Shown one piece after another: positions 1-8,737 of a stretch of 64,000 bases of DNA. Under the pieces are notes generated by a model. The model was not told where the DNA came from. It was given only the letters and a program-made list of their open reading frames with translations, and ran no database searches. The translations under genes were made by a program, and so were the position numbers. Within the stretch, counting starts at the first letter, position 1. Each line of letters opens with the position of its first letter. Source of the DNA: Bettongia penicillata ogilbyi (taxonomy: Eukaryota > Chordata > Mammalia > Diprotodontia > Potoroidae); the NCBI GenBank assembly GCA_023548195.1, contig JAJHZJ010000008.1:5542215-5606214 (forward strand). The letters are read 5' to 3'.

Positions 1-129
1 ATTGGAGACAATGACTTTAATGCACAGGTGGAAATAGTAAAAGGTAATAAAAAACCTGCTGAAAAACTGTTCAGTTATTAATAAGAAACAGGAAAAGGCC
101 AAAAATCTGTAAAGTACACTGAAGCCTCA

Positions 130-360
130 TGATACACCGGGAGTCAGGGTGGCCCAGATTCAAATCCTGCCTCATATACTTGTTAGCTGTGTGACTGGGC
201 AAGTCATTTAACCTCTGTTTGCCTCAGTTTCCTCATTTGTAAAACAGAGATAATACCTACTATCTTACAGGTTGTAGTTATGATGATTGAATGATAGAAT
301 ATTTCTAAAGCACTTTACAGATCTTAAAGCACTAAAGAATACTGGCTATTATTATTCTCA
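130..360 (+). repeat. MIR/THER1-type core SINE
   Basis: The order is that of a mammalian core SINE: a GATTCAAATCCTGCCTC box, the TAGCTGTGTGACTGGGCAAG core, a CCTCATTTGTAAAA segment, then a 3' end with AAAGCACTTTACAGATCTTAAAGC and TATTATTATT. The family is recognised by eye, so the subfamily name is uncertain. Confidence 0.75.
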
Positions 361-2785
361 TATTCTTTCATGGTTTTTATTTTATTTGTTTACTTAAATT
401 TTTAAAGACTTATTCCTACCTTTTGTTCTTTCAACAGTCATTTCTAGCAACACTGTCTTCCACCACCACTCACTAAAGTTTCTCTTGTAACTGTGTTCAG
501 AGTTGTGGTTTCTAACACTGTCATATATATGAGCCCCCACTAGTGTGCATCCCATCAATATCAGTCAGGCATCCTTCAATTAGCTCTTAGAAAAAAGTAT
601 TTACTAAGTAATAGTAGTAACTGTTGGTACCAGAAACAATCCCCCCACCAATGGGGGTGTACTCTCCTCTTACTTCACAAGATCCTTGGAGAGAGTGGGC
701 TTAAATTTAAAGTACAATGTTAGTAAGACATATAGAGAGAGCATATGTAACAAAGGGGTACTGCTTTACTTCTGTTCCTGGAAGTCATTTTCTCCCTTTG
801 CAGAGTTCTTATGAAGTTCATTTTGAGGTATGGTGTTGATACTGGATGGGCTGATTCACTGCTGGACCAGACCACTTTTCTGATGCTTCTGGCACTCTCC
901 TCAGACCATGTAATAATTATAATAGTGTTGCCTAAGCACATCTATCTCAAGGTTATTGTTTAGTTGCCTCTTAAATCTAATGACTGTTGTTCCTAACTCT
1001 TATGAACACTGTTACAAGCTTAGGCCACTGGTGGGACCTTTGGTGAAATCTCAGGATTTTTAGAACATACATGGTTACTTGGGATGGTATTAGAGAGAGA
1101 TAGTCTATCCTTACATCAAGCAACTCCCTCATAAGGTCTTGGCTAGAGCTCTTCCACCACTAGACTGCTGCAATACAAATTGGCTTGTTGTTTTTATACA
1201 TAGGCCCAGAGGCGTGTCCAATTCTTTCAGCCACTCATGAGATATTTCCTATATGGTGCCATCAGACTTTATCCAATGATTAGGGCACTGTAATATTCTC
1301 AAACTGATTATATATTTGTTTGCACCAAGTTTATATTTTTGATTGAGCATTTTGGTCCCTCTGAAATAATATTAATTGGAGTAAAGGGCCACAGGTTCCT
1401 CACTCCCTCCTGTTCTCTTTGAAGTTTCTGACCCTTTGTTGTTCCAAGTAAACTTTGTTATTTTTTTTTAACTCAGTAAGATTATTTTATCTGCAAAATC
1501 ATGTAGAGGAAGATGTTGGAGGACTGTAGCATGTTGCACTGTAAAACAGTTTAAGCAAAGAAAAACAAATTCAGATCATATCTATCCATGCCACCCTATA
1601 GTGCATCTATATATCTGATCAACCCATGTGGGCATGCACATATTTCAAATGAGCATACACACTTTACATATACTGTTATGAAATAGCTAGCTCAAGAAAA
1701 ATCAGGAGTGACATTAATAAGGAAAGATTAAATGTGAAAAAGTAAAATATATTAAATTTAACAGAGTGGAAGCATGTCAATTTAAATGTGTAGGAATCTC
1801 ATGATATTGTATTAAAATGAGTAAAGAAAAAAGCTTAAGGTATTATTAAAAGAAATATATGGAAAATAATACTAGCAGGTGATTTCAAAGCCTACTATTA
1901 AAATATTAATATCTCAACAAAAAGATAAATAGAAAGATCTCATAAACCTGAGGATTGTTGAGCAAAACTGTTAAGAAAATTGAAGTTAAAAAGCAACAGT
2001 ACTTTTTCCTTCAAGTACACATGGAACATACATGAAATTGATTCATGCAGTATAATTCAAGGATTTATGATTTCATCAGTGCTATCCACTAAGAAATAGA
2101 CTGCAGCTCTTCTTTGATTTAATAGATATTTCTCAGGAATTACCAATGGTCAAAAAATTCAACAGTGTGGTGATCTTGGTGATAAGTCTCACGGATTCTG
2201 GCCCATAGGAAGTACTCCATAAAAACTCGTTGACTCAACTTGCTTAGCTAGGCTGATCTTTAGACAATATAGCACACATCATCGGGCCCATTCAAACCCT
2301 TTATAGGTTGGCAAGATCTGCCAAGACTTGTTCTTTGCTGGCATAGCCTTCCAGAAGCCAGAGTCACTTTTATGCCTCTGCTAGCAAAGGAATAAAAATG
2401 AAGTGGCATGCAATAAATGAAGAAGGAAATGATTAAAATGTATGCAAAATGTGAAAGCACACATGGAACCTAACAAAAATTATTTGGTTAATATAAGACT
2501 ATAATTTCCCCTAAGATATATGGAAATGACTTTAGAAAACTGAAAACAAATTAATTTAAAAAAACAAACAAAAAAACCCTTTAAAGCATTGTACAAATAA
2601 GAACTTTTTTTTTTGAAGATGGGATCTTCTGAAAGGGGAAATTTTAAAATAACATGCTGCATTAAAGACAATATAAATGACAAATATAAAAGGCAAAATA
2701 AATTACAGTATAAATACTACATGTATGACTCAACAGAGTACACCATGCATCCGTGGAATGAATGCTTGAATTTATGAATTAAGGA
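361..2785. other. Unassigned intergenic stretch
   Basis: AT-rich sequence in which I see no exon, RNA gene or confidently named repeat. The short open frames (for example 720-941 and 2,260-2,460 on the minus strand) have no recognisable domain. The piece at about 1,360-1,480, ending in a T run, could be part of a degraded LTR or LINE, but nothing confirms it. Confidence 0.4.
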
Positions 2786-2955
2786 GGTAACAGGGTATAA
2801 TGGGAATAATTCTGAGGGCAACAATCAAGAGACCTGAATATCCTATGAATTCCTTTTTTAGGTTTCAGTTTCCTCTTCAGTAAATTATCATGATGGATTA
2901 GATAATCTCTTTAGATAATTTCCCTTTTAGCTCATATATGGATTTCATGTATCCA
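2786..2955 (+). repeat. MIR-type SINE, diverged
   Basis: Shows the 3' half of the core-SINE plan: GTTTCAGTTTCCTC, a degenerate CTGTAAAATGA segment, and TTAGATAATCTCTTTAGATAATTTCCC, which is the degenerate form of the usual 'tagatgacctctaaggtcccttc' segment. Confidence 0.55.
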
Positions 2956-3295
2956 TCAATAACAAGTGGACATGATCAATATTATTATTTGATCAATATA
3001 ATTATTTGATCAGTGATCAACAATATTATTTCTCAAAAAGTCAATATTTATCCTTTATAATTAGATCATAAAAAGATTCACTTTAAAAAATCAACCTCCG
3101 CTTAATATTTCAGTTTTCTCTGCATGATCTTTATGCTCCTTTTTTCTTGATACTGAAACAAAATATATCATTTGATAGAGTACGTGACTGATGAGAAATT
3201 AAGTGTGGGCATGATGTTGAATATTTAAGTGAATGTGAAAATGGGCATAAATAGGTGCAGCTTGAAAACATGTTTTATGTGGTTAATGTGGAAAT

Positions 3296-3342
3296 GTTTT
3301 ACACACACACACACATATACACACACACATACACACACACAA
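3296..3342. repeat. (CA)n microsatellite
   Basis: CA repeats interrupted by TATA and TACA units, just before an L1 3' end. Confidence 0.9.
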
Positions 3343-3354
3343 AACCTATTTAAA

Positions 3355-3478
3355 ATTCTTACCTTTTAAGGAGAAGAGAGGGGAGGGAGAAAATTTGGAA
3401 TTCAAAAAATTTTTATATGAATGTTTAAAAAAATTGCCTTTACATGTAATTGGAAAAAATAAAATAATATTTAAAAAA
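3355..3478 (+). mobile_element. L1 3' end, 5'-truncated
   Basis: Has the purine-rich marsupial L1 3' UTR (GGGGAGGGAGAAAATTTGGAA), then TACATGTAATTGGAAAAAATAAAATA. The same tail recurs at 40,430-40,490 and, reversed, at 41,960-42,100. Confidence 0.7.
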
Positions 3479-3809
3479 GAAAAGAAAACTCTTGTTTTAA
3501 AACCTAATTCATCAGATGCCATGCTTCCTGTGCTATATCTTCTACAATCAGGTTATACCTTCATTTAGGACTTAGTATTTATCTGATTAGGAGGAGGTAA
3601 TAAATTTGTACTTTTAAATATTGAAATCTCTAATTTTAATTAACAAGTATTAATAGAATTCCTAAGCTATTTTTTTTAAACTTCAACATTATGTATAACT
3701 TTTTATTTCTCATTGCTTCCCTAACTAGGTATCTCTCTCTTTTCCCCTTCGTTCAATGTTTTTTTGTATCCTGTTCATATTAATGTTATTATTAAAAGTT
3801 CTTATTTAT

Positions 3810-4125
3810 GTTGAATATGGTGTCACAGGCCTGTAATCTCAGTTGGAAGGCTGAGGCTGGTTAATCTTTTGAACTTGGAGGATGGATCTGAGTTTCAATG
3901 GGCTGTTCCAATTGGTGTCCACATTAAATTCTGCATTAATGTGGTAAGCCTGAGGAAGGAGGGGGTCACCAAGTTGCCTAACAAGGGGACTAACTCACTT
4001 TAGTCAGAAAAATGGAGCAGATTAAAGCTACCCTGATAATCACTAAGTGGGATAGGGCCAGAGAGTAGCCCCTGCATTTCTAATCTGGGCTAGATTGGGA
4101 GATCCCATCTTCAAAAAAAAAAAAA
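3810..4125 (+). pseudogene. RN7SL pseudogene: Full-length 7SL (SRP) RNA retropseudogene
   Basis: The 303 bp before the A run follow 7SL RNA from end to end. The 5' Alu-domain block (GGCCTGTAATCTCAG, then AGGCTGAGGCTGG) is followed by the S-domain block (TTCCAATTGGTGTCCACATT, GGTCACCAAGTTGCCTAAC, AATGGAGCAG) and the 3' end (AGTAGCCCCTGCATTTCTAATCTGGGC). An A run occupies 4,113-4,125. Near-identical direct repeats (AAAAGTTCTTATTTRT) flank it at about 3,794-3,809 and 4,122-4,137, so this is an L1-mobilised copy of the RNA. Many substitutions throughout make it a pseudogene rather than a working SRP RNA gene. It is a whole 7SL copy with its S domain, not an Alu- or B1-like dimer. Confidence 0.9.
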
Positions 4126-4144
4126 GTTCTTATTTGTACAGGGC

Positions 4145-4450
4145 TTTAAAGTTTTTTTTAATTAATTAATTTGTTTGTTTTCAGTTTTCTACAATCATTT
4201 CCATACATCTTAGATTTTTTTCCCCCTCCCTTCCCAAGAGGGCATGCAATCTTATATCATTTCTACACGTACATTCTTATTAAATACATTTTTACCTTAG
4301 TCATGTTGTGTAGAAGAATTAAAATGAATGGGGGAAACCATCAAAACAAAACAAAATATAACATAACACAAGAGAAAATGGTCTGCTTCATTCTGCGATC
4401 CAATTCCATAGTTCTTTCTCTGGATGTTGCTTTAAAGTTTTTAAAGCATT
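4145..4450 (-). mobile_element. L1 3' UTR fragment
   Basis: Read on the minus strand this ends in the usual L1 3' tail. The plus-strand marks are TTTTCAGTTTTCTACAATCA, a C-rich tract, GGGCATGCAATCT, TAGTCATGTTGTGTAGAAGAATT and CCATAGTTCTTTCTCTGGATGT. The same series recurs at 16.9 and 40.5 kb. Confidence 0.75.
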
Positions 4451-4514
4451 TCCTAACAATAATCTTTGAGCTTACTCAGACCCTTATAGAGTTGTGAGCT
4501 TTTGTAAACTTTCC

Positions 4515-4640
4515 AGCATTCTATAAGTGTGAATTCCCATTACCCCCCAATTTACTGAAATTCAGAAAGGATAAATGATTGCCCATGGTAACATGGCTTA
4601 TTAATTGGAGCTGAGACTCAAACTCACATCTGTCAACTCT
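4515..4640 (-). repeat. MIR-type SINE, antisense, diverged
   Basis: Antisense core-SINE signature: TTTACTGAAATTCAGAAAGGATAAATGATTGCCCATGGTAAC, then GAGACTCAAACTCACATCTG. Confidence 0.55.
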
Positions 4641-4649
4641 GATCAGAAT

Positions 4650-5050
4650 ACTGGAAATATTAAGAGTTAGAAGATACCTTAAAAATGTCTAGTACAATTC
4701 AAGCCTGAAGCAGTAATTCCATCTACATAGTCCTCTAGCCTTCATTTCAACATTACAAATAATGAGAAACTTTATCTACCAAGGCAACCTACTCCACTTC
4801 TGGATTGCTCTAATAGTTAAGAAATACTTTCTTGATGTGTAGAAGACATATAAAGTGGCATGCCATCTTGGGAAGGGAAGGGGGAAAATTTCTATGGAAG
4901 GGATTATTGAAAACTGAAAACAAATAAATTAATTCAAAAAAGAAATACTTTCTTATTTTGAATTAAATTGAAATCTGTCTCATTTTAATTTTTATACACT
5001 GGTCTTACCTATGGTCTTGAACCATGTGAAATAAGTCTAATATTTCTAGA
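4650..5050 (-). mobile_element. CR1/L3-type LINE 3' fragment
   Basis: The plus-strand text is the antisense of a CR1/L3 3' region: GTTAGAAGATACC, then AACTTTATCTACCAAGGCA, CTAATAGTTAAGAAATACTTTCTT, AAATTGAAATCTGTCTCATT and TGAAATAAGTCTAAT. It is interrupted by a short L1 insertion at 4,834-4,939. Confidence 0.55.
4834..4939 (+). mobile_element. Very short 5'-truncated L1 insertion with 15-bp TSD
   Basis: About 106 bp of L1 3' end ending AACTGAAAACAAATAAATTAATTC plus an A run. It lies between perfect 15-bp copies of AAGAAATACTTTCTT at 4,819-4,833 and 4,940-4,954. The target is the CR1/L3 fragment around it, which continues on both sides. Confidence 0.8.
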
Positions 5051-5059
5051 AAGAGAGGT

Positions 5060-5197
5060 AATGTATTCAACAGTGTACATTATAAAGTCTATGGAATTAG
5101 AAAACTGGGGTCAAAATCCCACCTTAGTCACTTAGTGGCTGGATAACCTTGGACAAGTAATTTAACCTCTCTAGGCTTCAGTTTCATTGTTGTTGAA
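5060..5197 (+). repeat. MIR-type SINE
   Basis: Contains GGGGTCAAAATCCCACC, CACTTAGTGGCTGGATAACC, GGACAAGTAATTTAACCTCT and AGGCTTCAGTTTC, in core-SINE order. It stops where the LTR-like element begins. Confidence 0.65.
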
Positions 5198-6541
5198 AAA
5201 ATCAAATTGATTTTGATTCCATTTTGTAATTGATTCTATTCTGTATCACCACTATGTTGTTAAATTGCCTGTCACATTTCTTTGTTTTTGAAAAGTTGAG
5301 AAATTCAATTTCTCTCTCTGAGTTAAGTTTAAAAGTTCAGCTGTCCTACAAATCACCTTAATTCAAAGAAATGTATTATCTTTACATATCTTACAACCCA
5401 TGTGCAATTAAGGGAGACCTGATTATTACTAATGAGCCTTGCATTACCATTTACAATTAGGGGAGATCTATTATCTTGATAATAAGCCTTGAAAGATGCA
5501 GGTGGGCAGCAGAAGTCCGTTATCTCTGCAATATTGACTGTTCTTCAAGAAATCTGGTCTATTATTGCTGTGACAATAACTAGTCATGCAGGTGGACACC
5601 ACCATTTAGCTTTCCATAGCAACAAGATGGAAGGAGGGGTTGCTAACTCTACATTCTAAAATTCTATCCAATCATATTATTTTCTTTTTTTTCTTTTTAT
5701 TTATTTATTTATTTTTAGTATAAATTTATTTATTTGACTTTTTACATTCATCTAAACAAAATTTTGGGTTCCAAATTTTCTCCCCATTTCTCCCCTCCCC
5801 CAACTCCAATACACCAAGCATTCTAATTTTCCCTATCACCAATCTGCCCACTCTTCTATCATCCCTCCCTTCTCTTGTCCCCATCTTCTCTTTTGTCCTG
5901 TAGGGTCAGATGACTTTCTATTCCCCATTAACTGTATTTCCTATTTCCTAGTAGCAAGAACAATATTAAACAGTTGTTCCTAAAACTTTGAGTTCCAAAT
6001 TCTCCTCATGCCTCCCTCCCCACCCATTCCCTTTAGGAAGACAGGCCATTCAATATAGGCCCTATCTGTGTAGTTTTGCAAATGACTTCGATAATAGTTG
6101 TGTTGTGTAAGACTAACTGTATTTCCCTCCATCCTATCCTGCCCCCCATTGTTTCTATTCTGTCTTTTGATCCTGTCCCTCCCCAAGAGTGTTGACTTCA
6201 AATTGCTCCCTCTTCCCATTGCCCTCCTTTCCATCATCCCCCCCACTTGCTTATCTCCTTCTCCCCCACTTTCCTGTATTGTAAGATAGGTTTTCATACC
6301 AAAATGAGTGTACGTTTTATTCCTTCCTTTAGTCAAATGTGATGAGGGTAAACTTCATGTTTTTTTCTCAGCTCTCCTCTTTTTCCCTCCACTAAAAAGT
6401 CTCCTGCTTGCCTCCTGAATGAGAGATAATTTACCCCATTCCATTTCACCCTCTCTCCTCCCACTACATTTCTCTCTCACCGTTTACCTTAATTTCTTTA
6501 TGGTCCCATCCTGTTCAATTCACTCTGTGCTCTCTGTCTCT

Positions 6542-6573
6542 GTATGTGTGTGCACACACGCATGTACATGTGT

Positions 6574-6610
<37 letters not shown>
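6542..6610. repeat. (GT)n microsatellite inside the HAL1
   Basis: GTGT tract with a CACACACGCATGTACATG interruption near its start. It lies in the part of the HAL1 that follows ORF1. Confidence 0.9.
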
Positions 6611-6611
<1 letters not shown>

Positions 6612-6743
6612 TCCCACCAACTACCCAGATACTGAAAAGTTTAAGAGTTACAAATATTGTCTTTCCATGTAGGAATGTAAACAGTTCACCTTTGGTAAGT
6701 CCCTTATGACTTCTCTTTGCTGTTTACTTTTTCATGCTTCTTC

Positions 6744-7838
6744 TCATTCTTGTGTTTGAAAGTCAGATTTTCTTTTCAGCTCTGGTCTTTTCATCAAGAA
6801 TGCTTGAAAGTCCTCTGTTTCATTGAAAGACCATATTTTCCCCTGAAGTATTATACTTAGTTTTGCTGGGTAGGTGATTCTTGGTTTTGGTCCTAGTTCC
6901 TTTGACTTCTGGAATATCTTATTCCACGCCCTTCGATCCCTTAATGTAGAAGCTGCTAGATCTTGTGTTATCCTGATTGTATTTCCACAATACTGGAATT
7001 GTTTCTTTCTAGCTGCTTGCAATATTTTCTCCTTGACCTGGGAACTCTGGAATTTGGCCACAATGTTCCTAGGAGTTTCTCTTTTTGGATCTCTTTCAGG
7101 CAGTGATCGATGGATTCCTTCAATACTTATTTTGCCCTCTGGTTCTAGAATGTCAGGGCAGTTTTCCTTGATAATTTCATGAAAGATGATGTCTAGGCTC
7201 TTTTTTTGATCATGGCTTTCAGGTAGTCCCATAATTTTTATTGTCTCTCCTGGATCTATTTTCCAGGTCAGTTGTTTTTCCAGTGAAATATTTCACATTC
7301 TCTTCCATTTTTTTCATTCTTTTGGTTTTGTTTTGTGATTTCTTGGTTTCTCAGAAAGTCATTAGCCTCCATCTGTTCCATTCTAATTTTGAGAGAACTA
7401 TTTTCTTCAGTGAGCTGTTGAACCTCTTTTTCCATTTGACTAATTCTGCTTTTGAAAGCATTCTTCTCCTCATTGGCTTTTGAACCTCTTTTGCCAATTG
7501 AGTGAGCCTATTTTTCAAGGTGTTATCTTCTTCAGCATTTTTTTGGGTCTCCTTTAGCAGGGTATTGACCCGTTTTTCATGCTTTTCTTGCATCTCATTT
7601 CTCTTCCCAGTTTTTCCTCCATCTGTCTAACTTGATTTTCAAAATCCCTTTTGAGCTCTTCCATGGCCTGAGCCCACTGGATATCTATTTCGAATGTTTG
7701 GGGTACAGAGGCCTTGGCTTCTATGTCTTTCCCTGATGGTAAGCATTGTTCCTCCTCATCAGAGATGAAAGGTGGAAACATCTGTTCACCAAGAAAGTAA
7801 CTTTCTATGGTCTTATTTTTCTTCCCTTTTCTGGGCAT
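6744..7838 (-). pseudogene. HAL1/L1 ORF1p remnant, frameshifted
   Basis: The reading begins at the Met codon at 7,838 (MPRKGKKNKT). It first runs through a charged segment ending QAMEELKRDFENQVRQMEEKL, then a heptad-rich coiled coil (EKRVNTLLKETQ, NTLKNRLTQLAKEVQK, about 7,593-7,351), then the RNA-binding and C-terminal domains (7,232-6,744) with MGLPE, TPRNIVAKF, ILQAARKKQFQY and LAASTLRDRRAW. These match the L1 ORF1p family, a trimeric RNA-binding chaperone. The parts lie in different frames (94-, 80- and 162-residue open pieces), so no intact protein is made. The C-terminal domain is the best-preserved piece. There is no neighbouring ORF2. Confidence 0.9.
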
Positions 7839-8737
7839 TTTCCCAGCCAGTTACTTGACTTCTGAGATTCCTCTCCACCCCCACCTCACTAGTGCTTGGG
7901 GTCTGAGATTCAAGTGCTGCTCCCCAGCCTCAGGGCTTTCAGTGGCGGGCGTGGCTGCTATTTAATGTGAGCTTAAGTTCTGGTGCTCAGGTGGGGGCAG
8001 GGTCGCCTCCCAGGCTCAGTTCCCTCAGGGGGTTTATGCGGAGATCTTCAGTAATGGAGCAGAGCTCCTGCCTGCTCTGGGAGTCCCTGGCTACTGCCGC
8101 CTCTGCTGCTGCCTCCCGAGGGGGCCTGAGTTATGGAGACACCCCGCTCCCCTTTCGGCTAGCCCAGAAGTCTCTCTCACTGACCTGTAGCACCTGTGGG
8201 TGGAGGGACCTTCGCGGCTGCTGGAGATTCCATCCCTAAAGCCTGTTTGGATCTGCTACTCTCGGGGCCTCATGGCCAGGGCAGCACAGGGGTGGGCTCC
8301 GCTGTCTGTTGCACAATGGACCTTTGGTGCTGGTTTTTCAGGGCTCTCCAGAAAAGAAATCTCCTCCACTGTGTTGCTGTGCGGCTTGCACTGCTCCAGA
8401 ATTTGTGGGGAGTTCTTTTTACAGAAAATTTATGGGCTGTGGGTTTGGAGCTAGCATGCATGAGTCTTTCTATTCTGCCATCTTGGCTCCTCCCAATCAT
8501 ATTATTTTCCAACATCTATAACACTTCAGACTTTGTAACCAATCATATTGTTTTCCATCAGTGAATGATCCCAGTCTTTCTTATCTTGTACTTCCCAAAA
8601 CTATATGAAGAGTGGCAAGCTTTACTTCATGGTTAAGGAGTGGAGAGACCCCTTTTATTGGTAATTTATTGCTAGGCTTATCAATAAACTGAACATGTTT
8701 GGAACTTTGTGCCTCCATTTACCTTATTTTCTTTTAA

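Larger units (their letters stand above)
5685..8492 (-). mobile_element. HAL1-like: Full-length HAL1 (half-L1) retroposon, 2.8 kb
   Basis: On the minus strand it starts at 8,492 with GAGGAGCCAAGATGGC, the start motif shared with other mammalian L1s (a YY1-type CAAGATGGC). Then come a GC-rich 5' UTR (8,492-7,839), a degraded ORF1 (7,838-6,744), a spacer, a 3' UTR with polypurine runs, and an A-rich tail (T-rich on plus, 5,685-5,717). There is no ORF2. Perfect 17-bp target-site duplications (CCAATCATATTATTTTC) flank it at 5,668-5,684 and 8,493-8,509. An ORF1-only layout is the definition of HAL1 elements, known from eutherians and opossum. Confidence 0.88.
5198..8735 (+). mobile_element. LTR-like element copy 1, split by a HAL1
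   Basis: The two arms, about 5,198-5,684 and 8,493-8,735, together match a second element at 14.4-14.96 kb. Shared blocks are CTTCAAGAAA..TGGTCT, AGCAACAAGAT..GGAGGGGTT, CCAATCATAT, TTGTAC-TCCCAAAACTATATGAAG and CTTTTTATTGGTAATT. The right arm has a TATA-like CTATATGAAG (8,601-8,610) and AATAAA (8,683-8,688), in the order expected for the promoter and poly(A) site of an LTR. No gag or pol sequence is present. Class and exact ends are uncertain. Confidence 0.5.

Noticed and set aside
6098..6709. Plus-strand open frames within the HAL1
   Set aside because: Antisense shadows of the HAL1 spacer and 3' UTR and of its (GT)n tract.
7967..8564. Overlapping plus- and minus-strand frames at 8.0-8.5 kb
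   Set aside because: They lie in the GC-richer 5' UTR of the HAL1, which is not translated.
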